A stretch of DNA of 35,971 bases from Capnocytophaga sp. oral taxon 338 str. F0234 (GTDB taxonomy: Bacteria; Bacteroidota; Bacteroidia; Flavobacteriales; Flavobacteriaceae): assembly GCF_000192225.1 (NCBI RefSeq), contig NZ_GL872413.1, forward strand, positions 1,054,264 to 1,090,234, given 5' to 3'. Positions 1 to 9,872 of the stretch are shown piece by piece. The translations under genes were made by a program, and so were the position numbers. The notes under the pieces were generated by a model. That model saw only the letters and a list, made by a program, of their open reading frames with translations. It had not been told where the DNA came from and ran no database searches. Positions within the stretch are counted from its first letter, which is position 1; each line of letters opens with the position of its first letter.

Positions 1-3000
1 TAAATCTGTATATAGTCTATTAAATACCTTATAATTATCCTCTTTTAACAGTGCAATAAATTTAGGGAAGTCTTGCTCTTTCAAGGAAGACAAAATACGG
101 ATAATTGCTTTTTCCTTCGTCTCTGTTAGAGAGGTTTGTGAGCTTGTGAGGGTTTTTAAAACTTTCTTAATCGTATCAAAATCAATAGATGAAAGCGTAC
201 AAACATCTAATGAGTTAATGTATTCAAAGGCTCCTTCCTCTGTTCTATAAGCAGAAATATCACTAAGAATACCCTTAACAAGCTCTATATGTTTATCATT
301 ATCACTATATAGATAACTGATTAGTTGAAATCTATCTTTGGAAAAAATAGAGAAACGGATAGTTCCTCCAAAGGTGATGACTAATTTATCTTTGGAATGA
401 TTGTGAATTTCTTTTTTATCATTTTGATAGTCTTTCGGAGAGAAATGATTCTTAAACTCTATATTGTTTTTCCCTAAGAATTCAATAACTATTTTTGCGT
501 ATTTTACACCATCTATCGTAATATCTTCAGCGTATACATCTGTCTTATCCGCATCTGAGTAAATAGTTCCTTTTTGTTTTTTGGTACAACGAAAATATTC
601 TATATAACGCTGTACCATCATAGGAGAATTCTTTAGCAAAAGGTTTTCCCCTTCTTTCTGTCCTTGGAAGGCATACAGCTTCACTTTAGGATCGTTGATT
701 TGTTTCCAGTCCTGGTAGAAGAAGTCTTGCCCCTTATTGTAATCCATCAGGGCAGTAGTTTTACCTTTGTCGGCATTTTTACCTTTGAAAGGGTGCTCGA
801 GTTTGAAGATGCCGTGCCCGAGTTCGTGGGCTATGGTTCGGGCGTTGGTGCTGTATACAAAGCCGTATTGCCCTCCTAATCGCATATAGCCGTGGTCGCC
901 AGTGCCGTCGTTTACCAAAAAGATGTAATAAGTGTTTTCTTTGGGCTTTCTTTTGGTTGTAAATTTAGCGATGACTGCATTTTGTTCAGGGCTATAGGTA
1001 GAAAGGTCGCCAAACTCGTTTTCTGTGGGCAAAGTGCCGTTTTTGAGTTGGTCGTTAATGTCAAAAGGGGGTTCAGTGGTGATGTGTAGTGTTACCCCTA
1101 CTTTTTCATATATCTGCTGTACTTGAGCGATTGCCTCTTGAAGGTTTTGTCCGCTTTGAGTAGGTACCAAAGCTACATTTACTTCTTTAGGAGAGAGGTG
1201 TACTAAAACACATTTACCAATGAGTTCTTCTTTTTTGCCTTTTTTGTCTTTCTTTTCTTTGGCAACGACCCATAATTCTTCCTGCGCAAAGTCGAAAGCT
1301 CCCTTACGTGTGATTCTGTATAATCCGTCTCCCTTGCTTTCTGCATCTACTTTTATTCCATCTTTGGTATGAAAGTAGAAAGCGTATTTGGTAGTATCGG
1401 CGGGTTGTATGCGCAGTTCAAAGCTGGAGGTTTTGCCTTTTACAAGTGCTTTATAAGGTATTTCACCGGTGGTGTCGTTTGCTAACTCATCGTTGAAAAG
1501 CCATTCTACCTTAAAATGTTTGTTGCTAATAGGCGGATTTTTGCTATCTCCTTTTCCGCCTTGTTGGGCTAACTGAGTGCCTTCTTCTTTTGTCCCTTGA
1601 GCAGTTACCTTACCACTCTCATCCAACTGATATACCTTCCCTTTACTATCGGTGATTACATAGTCTCTTCCCTTAGGTAACGTTACTTTGGGTGCTATAC
1701 CAGTCTTAGGGTCTACCTTACCGGTAATGGTGATACGCCCTGAGATACTATCTACTTGTATATTGTTTTCATTTTCTATCTCAAAAGGCATCTTTTGGTC
1801 TTTCTTGCCTTTATCGCCAAAGACCTCACCTATACCTTCTTGTACAAACTGTACATTCCTCTCGGTCTGGTCATAAGTGGTTACGAGTTTTCCCTCTATG
1901 AGTTGGTGCTCGGTGTTGAGCTTGATATTGGTAAAGCTTACCTTTATCTTGGTATCTTGTAGGTAAGGAACCTTCACATAACCTTCGCCAGAGTATACAC
2001 CATTGCTACCTGTAGCGTTGAGTACAGTTACCGGAAAATCACCTGCCGTAAAGGTAGTGTTAGGATACAGGTTGTCCTGTAGTGGGGAAGTATTCTTGAT
2101 GCGTACTTCTGGTTTTACTCCACATTGCACCTGGCTCTTCTGATCTATCTGCTCGGTGGTGGTAAACTCCTGTTCGGTGCTATACATATAGTTCTCCTGG
2201 CCAAATACTGAACTACTATGAGTGGCATTTAGTCCACAAGCTACCCCCACTTTGTAAATATAAGTACGTCCTCGCTTGAGTCCGGTGAGCTTGGCATTGG
2301 GCATACTTACCTTTTGTGATTTCCAGCTTTTGCCCCTCTCGCGGTACATCACCTTGTATGGGTACTCTTGATTAGGCATCATCGCTTGAGCACTCCAGCG
2401 CAGTTGGGCTGAGGTACTTTCGCTTATCGCTGTGAGAAACTTAGGAGCTTCACAATGAGAGACTAAGTCAAAGTAAAAGGTTTCGGAATTGCCATTATTC
2501 TTAAAATAAGATGGTTCATTGGGGTTATTGGGGTTATTTGTAAAAGCCCGTACTTGCCATACATAGCGCTTATTCTCCAGAAGGATAGGCATCATATTGG
2601 TATATGCCAAAGCAGGGGCATAGGTTTGGGTTTGGTATACTAACCTGCCTGTCATAAAGGCTTCTTCGGGTACTAACGACAAGTCCCATACTTCTTTGAG
2701 GGTAAACTCATATTGCATAAAGGGGGCTATATCGCGGGGCATCCATTGGAAGACGATATGCTGAAAAGCGTTCTTTTTGGTGAGTACCTCTCCCTTTTGT
2801 GGCATTGTCGGTATAGGTGGAGCGTAGCGACGTACTTGTAGCATTGCCCGTCCTTTGTTGGAAACAGGGCGTCCCGTTGCCGAATCATATAGGGATAAAC
2901 AGAGGAAGTAAGTACCCTCAGGAAGCAGACCATTGTAGCTACTCTCGTTGATACCATAGAGGTTCTCATACTTCAGTAGGCTTTTGAAATCGATATTGGT

Positions 3001-3306
3001 GAGGGTACGGCGTACTCCTGGGGTGAGGTTTACCAAGTAAGGGGCTATATAGTCAGGTGTTTGGGCTATGACTTGCCCTTGGAAATTCTCAAGAGAGAGG
3101 CGGAGCACAAAAGGACGCCCGCCCGTAGAGAGATCTTTGAGCAAAAAATGAGCTTGTAGCTTCTCCTCGAAAGTATCAGCATACCCTCTGAGACTCTGTG
3201 GATAGGGAGGCGTGGCAAAGACTTGTATATCCACAGGGTATTGCTGCCCTTGCAAACTCAAGCTCAGTAAGGTTAGAAAAAGAAGTATATAGCGACGGAA
3301 AAGCAT
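1..3306 (-). CDS. Partial TANFOR-like / FnIII / zincin secreted protein, possible polymorphic toxin (3' end outside window)
   Basis: The frame is open from the ATG at 3306 to the window edge, at least 1102 codons, so the C-terminus is missing. A signal peptide (MLFRRYILLFLTLLSLSLQGQ) precedes a segment beginning YPVDIQVFATPPYP that resembles the TANFOR family of secreted Bacteroidota proteins. An FnIII-like stretch lies near residues 283-375 (APKFLTAISESTSAQLRWS). Further beta-rich segments lead to a zincin motif, AHELGHGIFKLEH, with H827, E828 and H831. The roughly 265 residues after it are charged and mostly alpha-helical in appearance, and I recognise no family there. The gene follows the 683-residue FnIII gene by 15 bp, so the two are probably co-transcribed. 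By analogy with Bacteroidota toxins that place a zincin before a variable C-terminus, this may be a polymorphic toxin. The toxin and immunity parts would lie left of the window, so the role is inferred. Confidence 0.8.
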   Translation of the reverse strand, partial: MLFRRYILLFLTLLSLSLQGQQYPVDIQVFATPPYPQSLRGYADTFEEKLQAHFLLKDLSTGGRPFVLRLSLENFQGQVIAQTPDYIAPYLVNLTPGVRRTLTNIDFKSLLKYENLYGINESSYNGLLPEGTYFLCLSLYDSATGRPVSNKGRAMLQVRRYAPPIPTMPQKGEVLTKKNAFQHIVFQWMPRDIAPFMQYEFTLKEVWDLSLVPEEAFMTGRLVYQTQTYAPALAYTNMMPILLENKRYVWQVRAFTNNPNNPNEPSYFKNNGNSETFYFDLVSHCEAPKFLTAISESTSAQLRWSAQAMMPNQEYPYKVMYRERGKSWKSQKVSMPNAKLTGLKRGRTYIYKVGVACGLNATHSSSVFGQENYMYSTEQEFTTTEQIDQKSQVQCGVKPEVRIKNTSPLQDNLYPNTTFTAGDFPVTVLNATGSNGVYSGEGYVKVPYLQDTKIKVSFTNIKLNTEHQLIEGKLVTTYDQTERNVQFVQEGIGEVFGDKGKKDQKMPFEIENENNIQVDSISGRITITGKVDPKTGIAPKVTLPKGRDYVITDSKGKVYQLDESGKVTAQGTKEEGTQLAQQGGKGDSKNPPISNKHFKVEWLFNDELANDTTGEIPYKALVKGKTSSFELRIQPADTTKYAFYFHTKDGIKVDAESKGDGLYRITRKGAFDFAQEELWVVAKEKKDKKGKKEELIGKCVLVHLSPKEVNVALVPTQSGQNLQEAIAQVQQIYEKVGVTLHITTEPPFDINDQLKNGTLPTENEFGDLSTYSPEQNAVIAKFTTKRKPKENTYYIFLVNDGTGDHGYMRLGGQYGFVYSTNARTIAHELGHGIFKLEHPFKGKNADKGKTTALMDYNKGQDFFYQDWKQINDPKVKLYAFQGQKEGENLLLKNSPMMVQRYIEYFRCTKKQKGTIYSDADKTDVYAEDITIDGVKYAKIVIEFLGKNNIEFKNHFSPKDYQNDKKEIHNHSKDKLVITFGGTIRFSIFSKDRFQLISYLYSDNDKHIELVKGILSDISAYRTEEGAFEYINSLDVCTLSSIDFDTIKKVLKTLTSSQTSLTETKEKAIIRILSSLKEQDFPKFIALLKEDNYKVFNRLYTDL

Positions 3307-3321
3307 AGAAATTATGAATTA

Positions 3322-5373
3322 TTAATTGTTAATTATTTTCACCTCTATTTTCTCTGTAGGAGTAGGTGAGTTATCTTTTAATATGACTTTAAAAAAGTAT
3401 TGGTACATATTGTCTATTTGCACATCAGCATCTTCTACGGAAGTAACAGGAGAAGTAAAGCTACGCCATAGTGTAGGTTTTTCTCCGTTAATAGCCTTGT
3501 AAATCATCATCTCATTGAAGTCCTCTTTTATAGGCAACCACTGTAAAGTAACTTTTCCTTTTTTTATACGGCTTTGGAGTCCTCTCAGTACCCTATCATC
3601 ACTCTTGGGTCGGTGAATGATTTGTATTACAGGTGAATAGTCAGAGAAGTTATTACTATGGTCTTTTGCCTGTACAGTATATTCATATATTCCAGATACA
3701 TTAGGAGGAATGATATATGTATACGTTTCCTTTTTGCTATGGTTTTCAGAGTGAATAAGTTTCCAATTGGTAGTACTTTTTTCTCTTTGATAGAGCAAAT
3801 ATTGACTTACATCATCACTAAAACTCTTACGCCAAGTGACTTTCCAACCTTTTTTATCATCAGTATACTCGATAAAAATAGGGGTAGTAGGGGGGACTTT
3901 ATCGGGTTTGGTAAGTTCTAACAATACAGAGGGCGCAGACTCATTCTTACGAAAATCAATAGCTGTTACCCAATAATATACTTTAGTATTCAGACTCTTG
4001 AGTGCTACAGTATCTTTTAGCGAAGTATTAGTGATATGAGAACCTGTGATACGCATCATTTCTTCACCTTTTTGATTGCCCCTAAATACATAATAACCCA
4101 TTAGGTCAGCATCTGTATTGGCTTTCCATTGCAAACTTACAACCCCTAAAGTATCTATAGTTCCTGTGAGTTGTTGTACTCTTTCAGGAGGGGTCTCGTC
4201 ATTGGGCTGAACCAACATTGCAAAGGAATCAAAAGTAGTACCATTCTTGCCATAAGTACGCACTTTGTAATAATTAGAGGGCATAGTAGGAGTCACGACA
4301 ACTTGCCTTTCTCCCACTGCAATAGGTGTTTTTATCTCCTTATATACCTTGTCATTCGGAGAGTGAAGTAGCGAAAAATGTGTGATCTCATTCTCATTCT
4401 CTTTAGAGAAATCCCAATGCAAGCGATATTGCTTTTCACTTATAGGAACTACCTCTGTAAGTTGTGCTATTTGTGTAATTGCCTGAATTCCCTTCCCTCT
4501 TATCTCTTGAGAATATGGACTATAGGTATCAAAAATTGTTTTCCCTCTTAGGCGATAACGGTATTCTTTATCGTTCTGTGCTAATGAATCCACATAAATC
4601 ATCGCTGTAGAACGACTATTCTGATTCATATTCACCACAGGGTGTTCGGTTATCGGAACAAAAGGAGCCTCGCCTTCCGCTTTTTCAATAAAGTAGTAGT
4701 TATAGAATTGATTAAGGGTCTGATAGTCCCACATAAGAGTTACTTTCCGATCTTCAAAATGAGCTCTAAAATCAAAAGGAGCTGGTAATTCTTGAAAATC
4801 TTTGAGCCCTACTACTACGCCTCCTTCTTTTATAGTAAGCTTATCATTAGGCAATAGTTTTACTTTATAGAGATAGCTTTCATTGGGTAATACCTCATTA
4901 TCTACATATCCCCAACCAGCAAAACAAGCTACCGAAAAATCCAAATCGGCTGCCATCAGTGCAAAAGAAAAACGATCATCTATTTCACGTGCTTTATTAG
5001 CAATACCTTCTATAGGGTTCTGTTTGTTAGAAATCTCTGTTTCAAAAGTTTCACCATAGATAGCTTGTGCTATAATAGCTGCATTATTATTCTTTTCTAC
5101 CCATTCTTGCCACTTCTCTAACGGAGGAGTCTTAAATGTGCCTAAGACTTTGGTCTCAGGAGTAGTTAGTACTTTTCCATTTCGAAGATATGTAGTGCGC
5201 TCTAACTGAAAACCTATGTTATTGGCTTTCTGCCACGCTACAGGAGTGTCTACAGCCCAACGCAAGGCAATGCTGCTTTTTCGCACTTCTTTACTCATTT
5301 GCAAAGAAGGATTTTCTTGTGAAAAGGAAAGAAAAGTAATACTATATACAATTACGAATAAAACTTGTTTCAT
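3322..5373 (-). CDS. Secreted multi-domain fibronectin type III-like protein
   Basis: This 683-residue protein has a signal peptide (MKQVLFVIVYSITFLSFSQ) and then a mostly beta-strand chain. Several FnIII-like units can be seen from the recurring pattern of a central Trp (VTLMWDY, VSLQWKAN, GWKVTWRKS, VTLQWLP) followed by a Tyr-rich closing strand (YYFIEKA, YYVFRG, YLLYQRE, YEYTVQA). Residues 1-190 are a less typical N-terminal domain. There is no membrane segment after the signal peptide, no catalytic motif and no obvious C-terminal sorting domain. It starts 4 bp after the 1479-residue gene stops and ends 15 bp before the zincin gene starts, so it is the middle gene of an operon. An adhesive or scaffolding role for the neighbouring exported proteins is plausible; the sequence does not show a specific function. 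Confidence 0.8.
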   Translation of the reverse strand: MKQVLFVIVYSITFLSFSQENPSLQMSKEVRKSSIALRWAVDTPVAWQKANNIGFQLERTTYLRNGKVLTTPETKVLGTFKTPPLEKWQEWVEKNNNAAIIAQAIYGETFETEISNKQNPIEGIANKAREIDDRFSFALMAADLDFSVACFAGWGYVDNEVLPNESYLYKVKLLPNDKLTIKEGGVVVGLKDFQELPAPFDFRAHFEDRKVTLMWDYQTLNQFYNYYFIEKAEGEAPFVPITEHPVVNMNQNSRSTAMIYVDSLAQNDKEYRYRLRGKTIFDTYSPYSQEIRGKGIQAITQIAQLTEVVPISEKQYRLHWDFSKENENEITHFSLLHSPNDKVYKEIKTPIAVGERQVVVTPTMPSNYYKVRTYGKNGTTFDSFAMLVQPNDETPPERVQQLTGTIDTLGVVSLQWKANTDADLMGYYVFRGNQKGEEMMRITGSHITNTSLKDTVALKSLNTKVYYWVTAIDFRKNESAPSVLLELTKPDKVPPTTPIFIEYTDDKKGWKVTWRKSFSDDVSQYLLYQREKSTTNWKLIHSENHSKKETYTYIIPPNVSGIYEYTVQAKDHSNNFSDYSPVIQIIHRPKSDDRVLRGLQSRIKKGKVTLQWLPIKEDFNEMMIYKAINGEKPTLWRSFTSPVTSVEDADVQIDNMYQYFFKVILKDNSPTPTEKIEVKIINN

Positions 5374-5377
5374 CTTC

Positions 5378-8300
5378 TTAAAACTTATATTTGTAAGGCG
5401 TTTCGGAAGTAATTTTCCCGTTAGGTAATCGATATTTTAACACTGCCTTGTAGTTCTTAGTAGGAAGCACTGGAAAATAGAGTTCCATAAACTCTTTGTA
5501 CAAAGGATTTTTTTTCAACTCATCCCAGTGATTGGCTAAATAATATTGTTGTGCATTCCAGTCTTTTTGATAATACATAAGTACATCATAACGATAAGGA
5601 AATACTCGTTTTATGTCATAACTATTCCATTTCAGTTCTTCAGGGTAGAATGGAAAAACAATCACAGCCTCTTTTGGAGGATAACCTACAGTGTTAGTAT
5701 CTCTGCTGAACCATGTTTGCCCTTGAGAATTACTATATAGATATTTAGAAAACAAAGCATCGAACTTATCATCTAATACAGCTTCAGCTTTTATAAGTGG
5801 TATTTCTGAATAAGTACTACCTATGAGTTCTATTTCTTCAAAAGGTTCATCAGTATTCATATCATTCTGAAGTAAGACAACTGCCGAGTTGTATTTTATC
5901 CACAAATGTCGAGTATCAAACTTCTTCATCTTGTCGCTCAGGCGCTCGTATTTACTAGTAGCAAAATGGTATGACAAACGTTCAAAGCCTCCTCTATCGG
6001 CATTGGCTTGTGCTTTTTTGTTTTCAAAGGTGTAAGAAGTTTCATCTTCTCCTTTATCAAAATTTCCTTCAGAGGCTTTTACATTATTTTTTTTCTCCTG
6101 TGTTTTATCTGTGGTATTTACTTTTGTTCCTTGCTTACTATAACTTACAACAGAAAGTCCATATTTAGTAGCCTTAGAAAGCTTCGGTATAGTAAAGGTA
6201 ATTCTATTTTCCGCTTTTAGATAAGTAGGTGTAAGCTCTTGTCCTTTTCCTCCTCCTTCTGGATCTATAAACAAGCGCGTATTCCAATGTGCATCTTCAA
6301 ACAAATAAGATTGTCCTTGTTTCAATTGTACAAATCCTTCATTACTTTCTCCTACAAAATAATTCTTTTGGTCTAAGACAGGATAAGCATATTTTATATT
6401 CTTATTAGGAATATAATCAGGAGCTCCTCCGGTAGTAAAACTACGTTCCTCAGTTTCTATAGCCTTTTTTCCATCTACCATCACAGTTTGGTAACTTCCA
6501 CCTTTGAGTTCTTTAAAACTCACACTTACCACCGCTTTTAGTTTTTGGTGAGGTGGGAGTACTTCTTTCGGAGTAAAGTTGAGTTCATCCTGACTCTTCC
6601 CATAAGTTAGTTTTCCCTCTATAGTATTTCCTTGTGCATCAAGCACTTCAAATTTTTCTAAGTTCACAATATATGTATGATCGCGGTCGTCTTCGGGAAT
6701 TACAATAGGTTTCTCCAACTCTAAGTTGAAAGTAGCTTGTGGAGAGAGGAACACATCCACCCCTTCACTGCGATCAGAGGGAGAAACATCTGAGATAATT
6801 TTCATACCTCCTAACACTTGATCATTAGCCAATTCGCATTGTTCTCCAAATTCCATTTTCAAGCGAAAACGACCTTTCACCAATCCACCAAGTACATTAT
6901 AGTAACCTCCCAAATAACCTCTTGCCCAAAAAGGATTAGGCCCTGATCCTTGTAACAATGCCGCAACTCCTGCACTAAGAATAGGAATACGCTTGCGAAC
7001 AAAGAATAATTTTATCTTAATTCCCAATTCCCCTTGCAAATATACATATGTTTGCCCATTAGCATACCATCCATTGATACCCAGTTCTCCGCTTCTGCCT
7101 TTGCAATGGGCATTGCCGTAATTCTTTAACATTAAGTCTGAACCAAAGCCTGCTGCAAAACTCGCATAGAGGAACCCTACATCAAATTTGGTATCAAAAT
7201 TCAAATGTGCACCGAAAGCAAATCCTTTTCCTTCTTTGATCTGGTTAAGACTTTTCATATACCCTATCTCATCAGGATTGAGTTCTAGTATTTCAGCTAC
7301 TTTCGCAGGTGGTTGAGGTGCTTCACCTATTTTGGTACCCACCATAAAGTACGTTTGCGCTTTGATATTTAGGAAATCTCCAAAGCCCACTTGTAATCCC
7401 ATCATCTCACGGGTAGTCCCTAAGTGGTAGTACCAATCTTGTGGGTCTATATGCAATACTGCACGTCCTGCCAATCCACTATTACCAGTTCCTCGTATTA
7501 CTCCACCAGCTACATTCACGTATACTTCCATATTAGAGTGATAGGCTTTTGAAGCAAAGTCGTAGCTCACATTTAGCTGAGCGAAGATAGGTGCTTTTTT
7601 GCTTTCATTGCTTTCATCTATGGTAAAATCATCAGGGATATCTGCTTTCCCTGAGTTGTCTAAATATTTGTATTTCTCATTTTTAGCCAACTCTTCCATT
7701 TTTACCACTTTCTGCACATTGTCAGCAAAGCCTTTTTGTACAGTAGCAAACGGATTGGATAGCTTATCTTGCAAAGCGTACATTACCGTTGCATTGCCAT
7801 AAAAACCAATCTTTGAGAGACCTCCTCCTTTATAGGTTTGAATGTCTAATAAGGCTATAAAGGAAATCACTCTTTTGTCCTGAAAAGCTCCTAATACTCC
7901 TGCTTTGAGTCCTAACCCTATCTTTTCATCGGGAACTAATGAAAAGGCTTCTAATGCCTCTTTATCTTTAGGATTCCCCAAAGGACGCATTTGGTAATAC
8001 GCTCCTCCTATAAATCCTGTTATTTTTACGTATTGGGTGTTGATATTTAGTCCATCTACCATAGCTTCAAAGCCCCAATAGCGAAAGTTTTTACTACCAA
8101 ATACAGCATTAGCATTTACATCTACATCCAAAGAAGTAATCTTGGTTGAAAGTTTTGCCTTAAACCCATTGCCGTACACTGGGTCGTTCTTCATTAGGTT
8201 TAACTCTCCACTCACTTTAGCTACTACTATATCTACATCTTCTAATTTGAGTCTATTAATTTCAAACTTATCGTAACTCCAGTGTTCATCAGTATTTTTA

Positions 8301-9817
8301 GCGTAGATATTAAAATCACCTTCGGCTGAAAATTTATCCTTTTGTAAACCTACCCGTATACCGAAATGTAATTGAGCTCGTTCTTCTCTGAAAGCGACAC
8401 TTACATCTTTGATACTCACAGGAAAACCTGCTATTTTCTGCTCTCCTTCACAGCCAAAATACTCAGCTGATAAGTAAGGAGCTTGTGTTTGTAAGGTGAA
8501 TTTTTGAAATTTAACTCCTTCCAATCGGTAAAGATTCTCATTTTCTTTAGGAGCATCTAAAATCATTGAACCATCCAATACTACTTTAGGAAGAAATTCT
8601 TTGTTTTTTACTTGTAATTCAACATAAGAAGAAGGAAGGATAACAGCTTTTGCATTCCACATATCAAATGAGATAGATTCTAAGGAGGAAACACGAAGCA
8701 TGTAGTTATCCTCAGAAAAGCTACCATCAAAATGAATTCCTTGAGAATCTTCCTTTTCTATAGGAATACGAAAAGCACCTGAAAGAGCCCCTCCAGTAAG
8801 TTTAGAGGCTACAAAATCAGCTTGTATATGATCTATAGCATATTGCCAACCCTTTTTCTTATCCTCTGAAGTACGTCCCTCCTTAAAACTGATGAGATTC
8901 TCTGCCGACAAACTTCCAGAAAAACCATAGGCATCCAAAAGGAAGTTAGTCGCTTTTAAGCTTACCCGCCCTCCTGTTTTTTTAAACTCTTCAGGCAATG
9001 TAACTGTGAGCTCTTGTATATAAAATCCACGCCAGCTATCTTGCCCTGCTACTAAATACTCATCATAACCTTTAGGAAATACCATTGCTGGAGCATTGTT
9101 GATGTCACTCATATCCAAGACCATTCGCTCAGGGTGAAATATAAAAGCTCCTTTGTCTTTATTTTGTATTTGCCTTGTAAGAGCAAAAGCAGGAAGTTTC
9201 AGTTCTACAAGTAGGTTGTTAAAATCTTCAGCCTCTATAGCGACTTCGCTTTCCACATAACCATTAGGGATAGGTTGTAATTGGCTATCAACTGGCACTA
9301 TAAGTTCATTAGAGATGCGTATCATCCCTTTTAAAGCAATTTTTTTGAGTCCATTACAATTTATTTCTATGTATGTTTGGTCATCCATTGTTTGACCTTT
9401 TACATTTCTCCCTCCTTTGAGTAAAAACGACCAGTTTTTGGTATTGCTAAGAGTTATATCACCCAATAATGACAAGTGTACATCACCTACTAACTGTCCT
9501 TCATATGAAAAAGGAATTTCAGTAGCTCCGAAGTAGAGTTCACGTTTACCAGATGGTGCTTGGGTATCGGGAAAGGTAATACGGGCATATATATTTACAG
9601 TTGTTTCATTAGAAGAAAAAGTAGCCTTAGTAACCATTATTGCATATTCTATCCCATTTTTATTCTCTCTAATACCTACAGGAAGTTCTGTAATATCTTG
9701 GATTTGATTTACCCAATGAGTTTTCTTTTCTAAGGAAATGAAATTTTCTTGTTCCTGTGCATTCAAACTTATAGAACACAATAACAAAAGTAATAAATAG
9801 AAGTTCTTTATTCTCAT
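5378..9817 (-). CDS. Giant secreted beta-rich protein of unknown family, 1479 aa
   Basis: The first gene of the three-gene operon. It has a clear signal peptide (MRIKNFYLLLLLLCSISLNAQ). The body is a long run of amphipathic, Gly- and aromatic-rich beta segments (for example GLQVGFGDFLNIKAQTYF and LGGYYNVLGGLVKGRFRLKM), which suggests a long beta-solenoid, TamB-like groove or barrel, though I cannot assign a family. Residues about 1080-1170 (KFEVLDAQGNTIEGKLTY, LNFTPKEVLPPHQKLKAVV) look like an SbsA-type Ig-like domain. The C-terminal 200 residues are Tyr/Trp-rich and end in YKYKF, without a recognisable sorting tag. A flavobacterial promoter lies just upstream at 9844-9872. Being first in the operon and probably cell-envelope located, it could be a carrier or scaffold for the two downstream exported proteins; this is inference. 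Confidence 0.8.
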   Translation of the reverse strand: MRIKNFYLLLLLLCSISLNAQEQENFISLEKKTHWVNQIQDITELPVGIRENKNGIEYAIMVTKATFSSNETTVNIYARITFPDTQAPSGKRELYFGATEIPFSYEGQLVGDVHLSLLGDITLSNTKNWSFLLKGGRNVKGQTMDDQTYIEINCNGLKKIALKGMIRISNELIVPVDSQLQPIPNGYVESEVAIEAEDFNNLLVELKLPAFALTRQIQNKDKGAFIFHPERMVLDMSDINNAPAMVFPKGYDEYLVAGQDSWRGFYIQELTVTLPEEFKKTGGRVSLKATNFLLDAYGFSGSLSAENLISFKEGRTSEDKKKGWQYAIDHIQADFVASKLTGGALSGAFRIPIEKEDSQGIHFDGSFSEDNYMLRVSSLESISFDMWNAKAVILPSSYVELQVKNKEFLPKVVLDGSMILDAPKENENLYRLEGVKFQKFTLQTQAPYLSAEYFGCEGEQKIAGFPVSIKDVSVAFREERAQLHFGIRVGLQKDKFSAEGDFNIYAKNTDEHWSYDKFEINRLKLEDVDIVVAKVSGELNLMKNDPVYGNGFKAKLSTKITSLDVDVNANAVFGSKNFRYWGFEAMVDGLNINTQYVKITGFIGGAYYQMRPLGNPKDKEALEAFSLVPDEKIGLGLKAGVLGAFQDKRVISFIALLDIQTYKGGGLSKIGFYGNATVMYALQDKLSNPFATVQKGFADNVQKVVKMEELAKNEKYKYLDNSGKADIPDDFTIDESNESKKAPIFAQLNVSYDFASKAYHSNMEVYVNVAGGVIRGTGNSGLAGRAVLHIDPQDWYYHLGTTREMMGLQVGFGDFLNIKAQTYFMVGTKIGEAPQPPAKVAEILELNPDEIGYMKSLNQIKEGKGFAFGAHLNFDTKFDVGFLYASFAAGFGSDLMLKNYGNAHCKGRSGELGINGWYANGQTYVYLQGELGIKIKLFFVRKRIPILSAGVAALLQGSGPNPFWARGYLGGYYNVLGGLVKGRFRLKMEFGEQCELANDQVLGGMKIISDVSPSDRSEGVDVFLSPQATFNLELEKPIVIPEDDRDHTYIVNLEKFEVLDAQGNTIEGKLTYGKSQDELNFTPKEVLPPHQKLKAVVSVSFKELKGGSYQTVMVDGKKAIETEERSFTTGGAPDYIPNKNIKYAYPVLDQKNYFVGESNEGFVQLKQGQSYLFEDAHWNTRLFIDPEGGGKGQELTPTYLKAENRITFTIPKLSKATKYGLSVVSYSKQGTKVNTTDKTQEKKNNVKASEGNFDKGEDETSYTFENKKAQANADRGGFERLSYHFATSKYERLSDKMKKFDTRHLWIKYNSAVVLLQNDMNTDEPFEEIELIGSTYSEIPLIKAEAVLDDKFDALFSKYLYSNSQGQTWFSRDTNTVGYPPKEAVIVFPFYPEELKWNSYDIKRVFPYRYDVLMYYQKDWNAQQYYLANHWDELKKNPLYKEFMELYFPVLPTKNYKAVLKYRLPNGKITSETPYKYKF

Positions 9818-9843
9818 AATGAAAAGTTGTTTCTTTTGCGCTA

Positions 9844-9872
9844 CAAAAATAACAATTTATTTTGAAAAACAA
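9844..9872 (-). promoter_or_regulatory. Promoter of the three-gene secreted-protein operon
   Basis: On the minus strand the sequence reads TTG, an 18-base spacer, then TATTTTTG, which matches the Bacteroidota -33/-7 pattern TTG-N19-TAnnTTTG. It ends 26 bases before the ATG of the 1479-residue gene, a suitable distance for a short leader. Confidence 0.6.

Noticed and set aside
664-1089. Two short plus-strand frames in the left-edge region
   Set aside because: They lie antisense to the long secreted-protein gene and include the reverse of its zincin codons.
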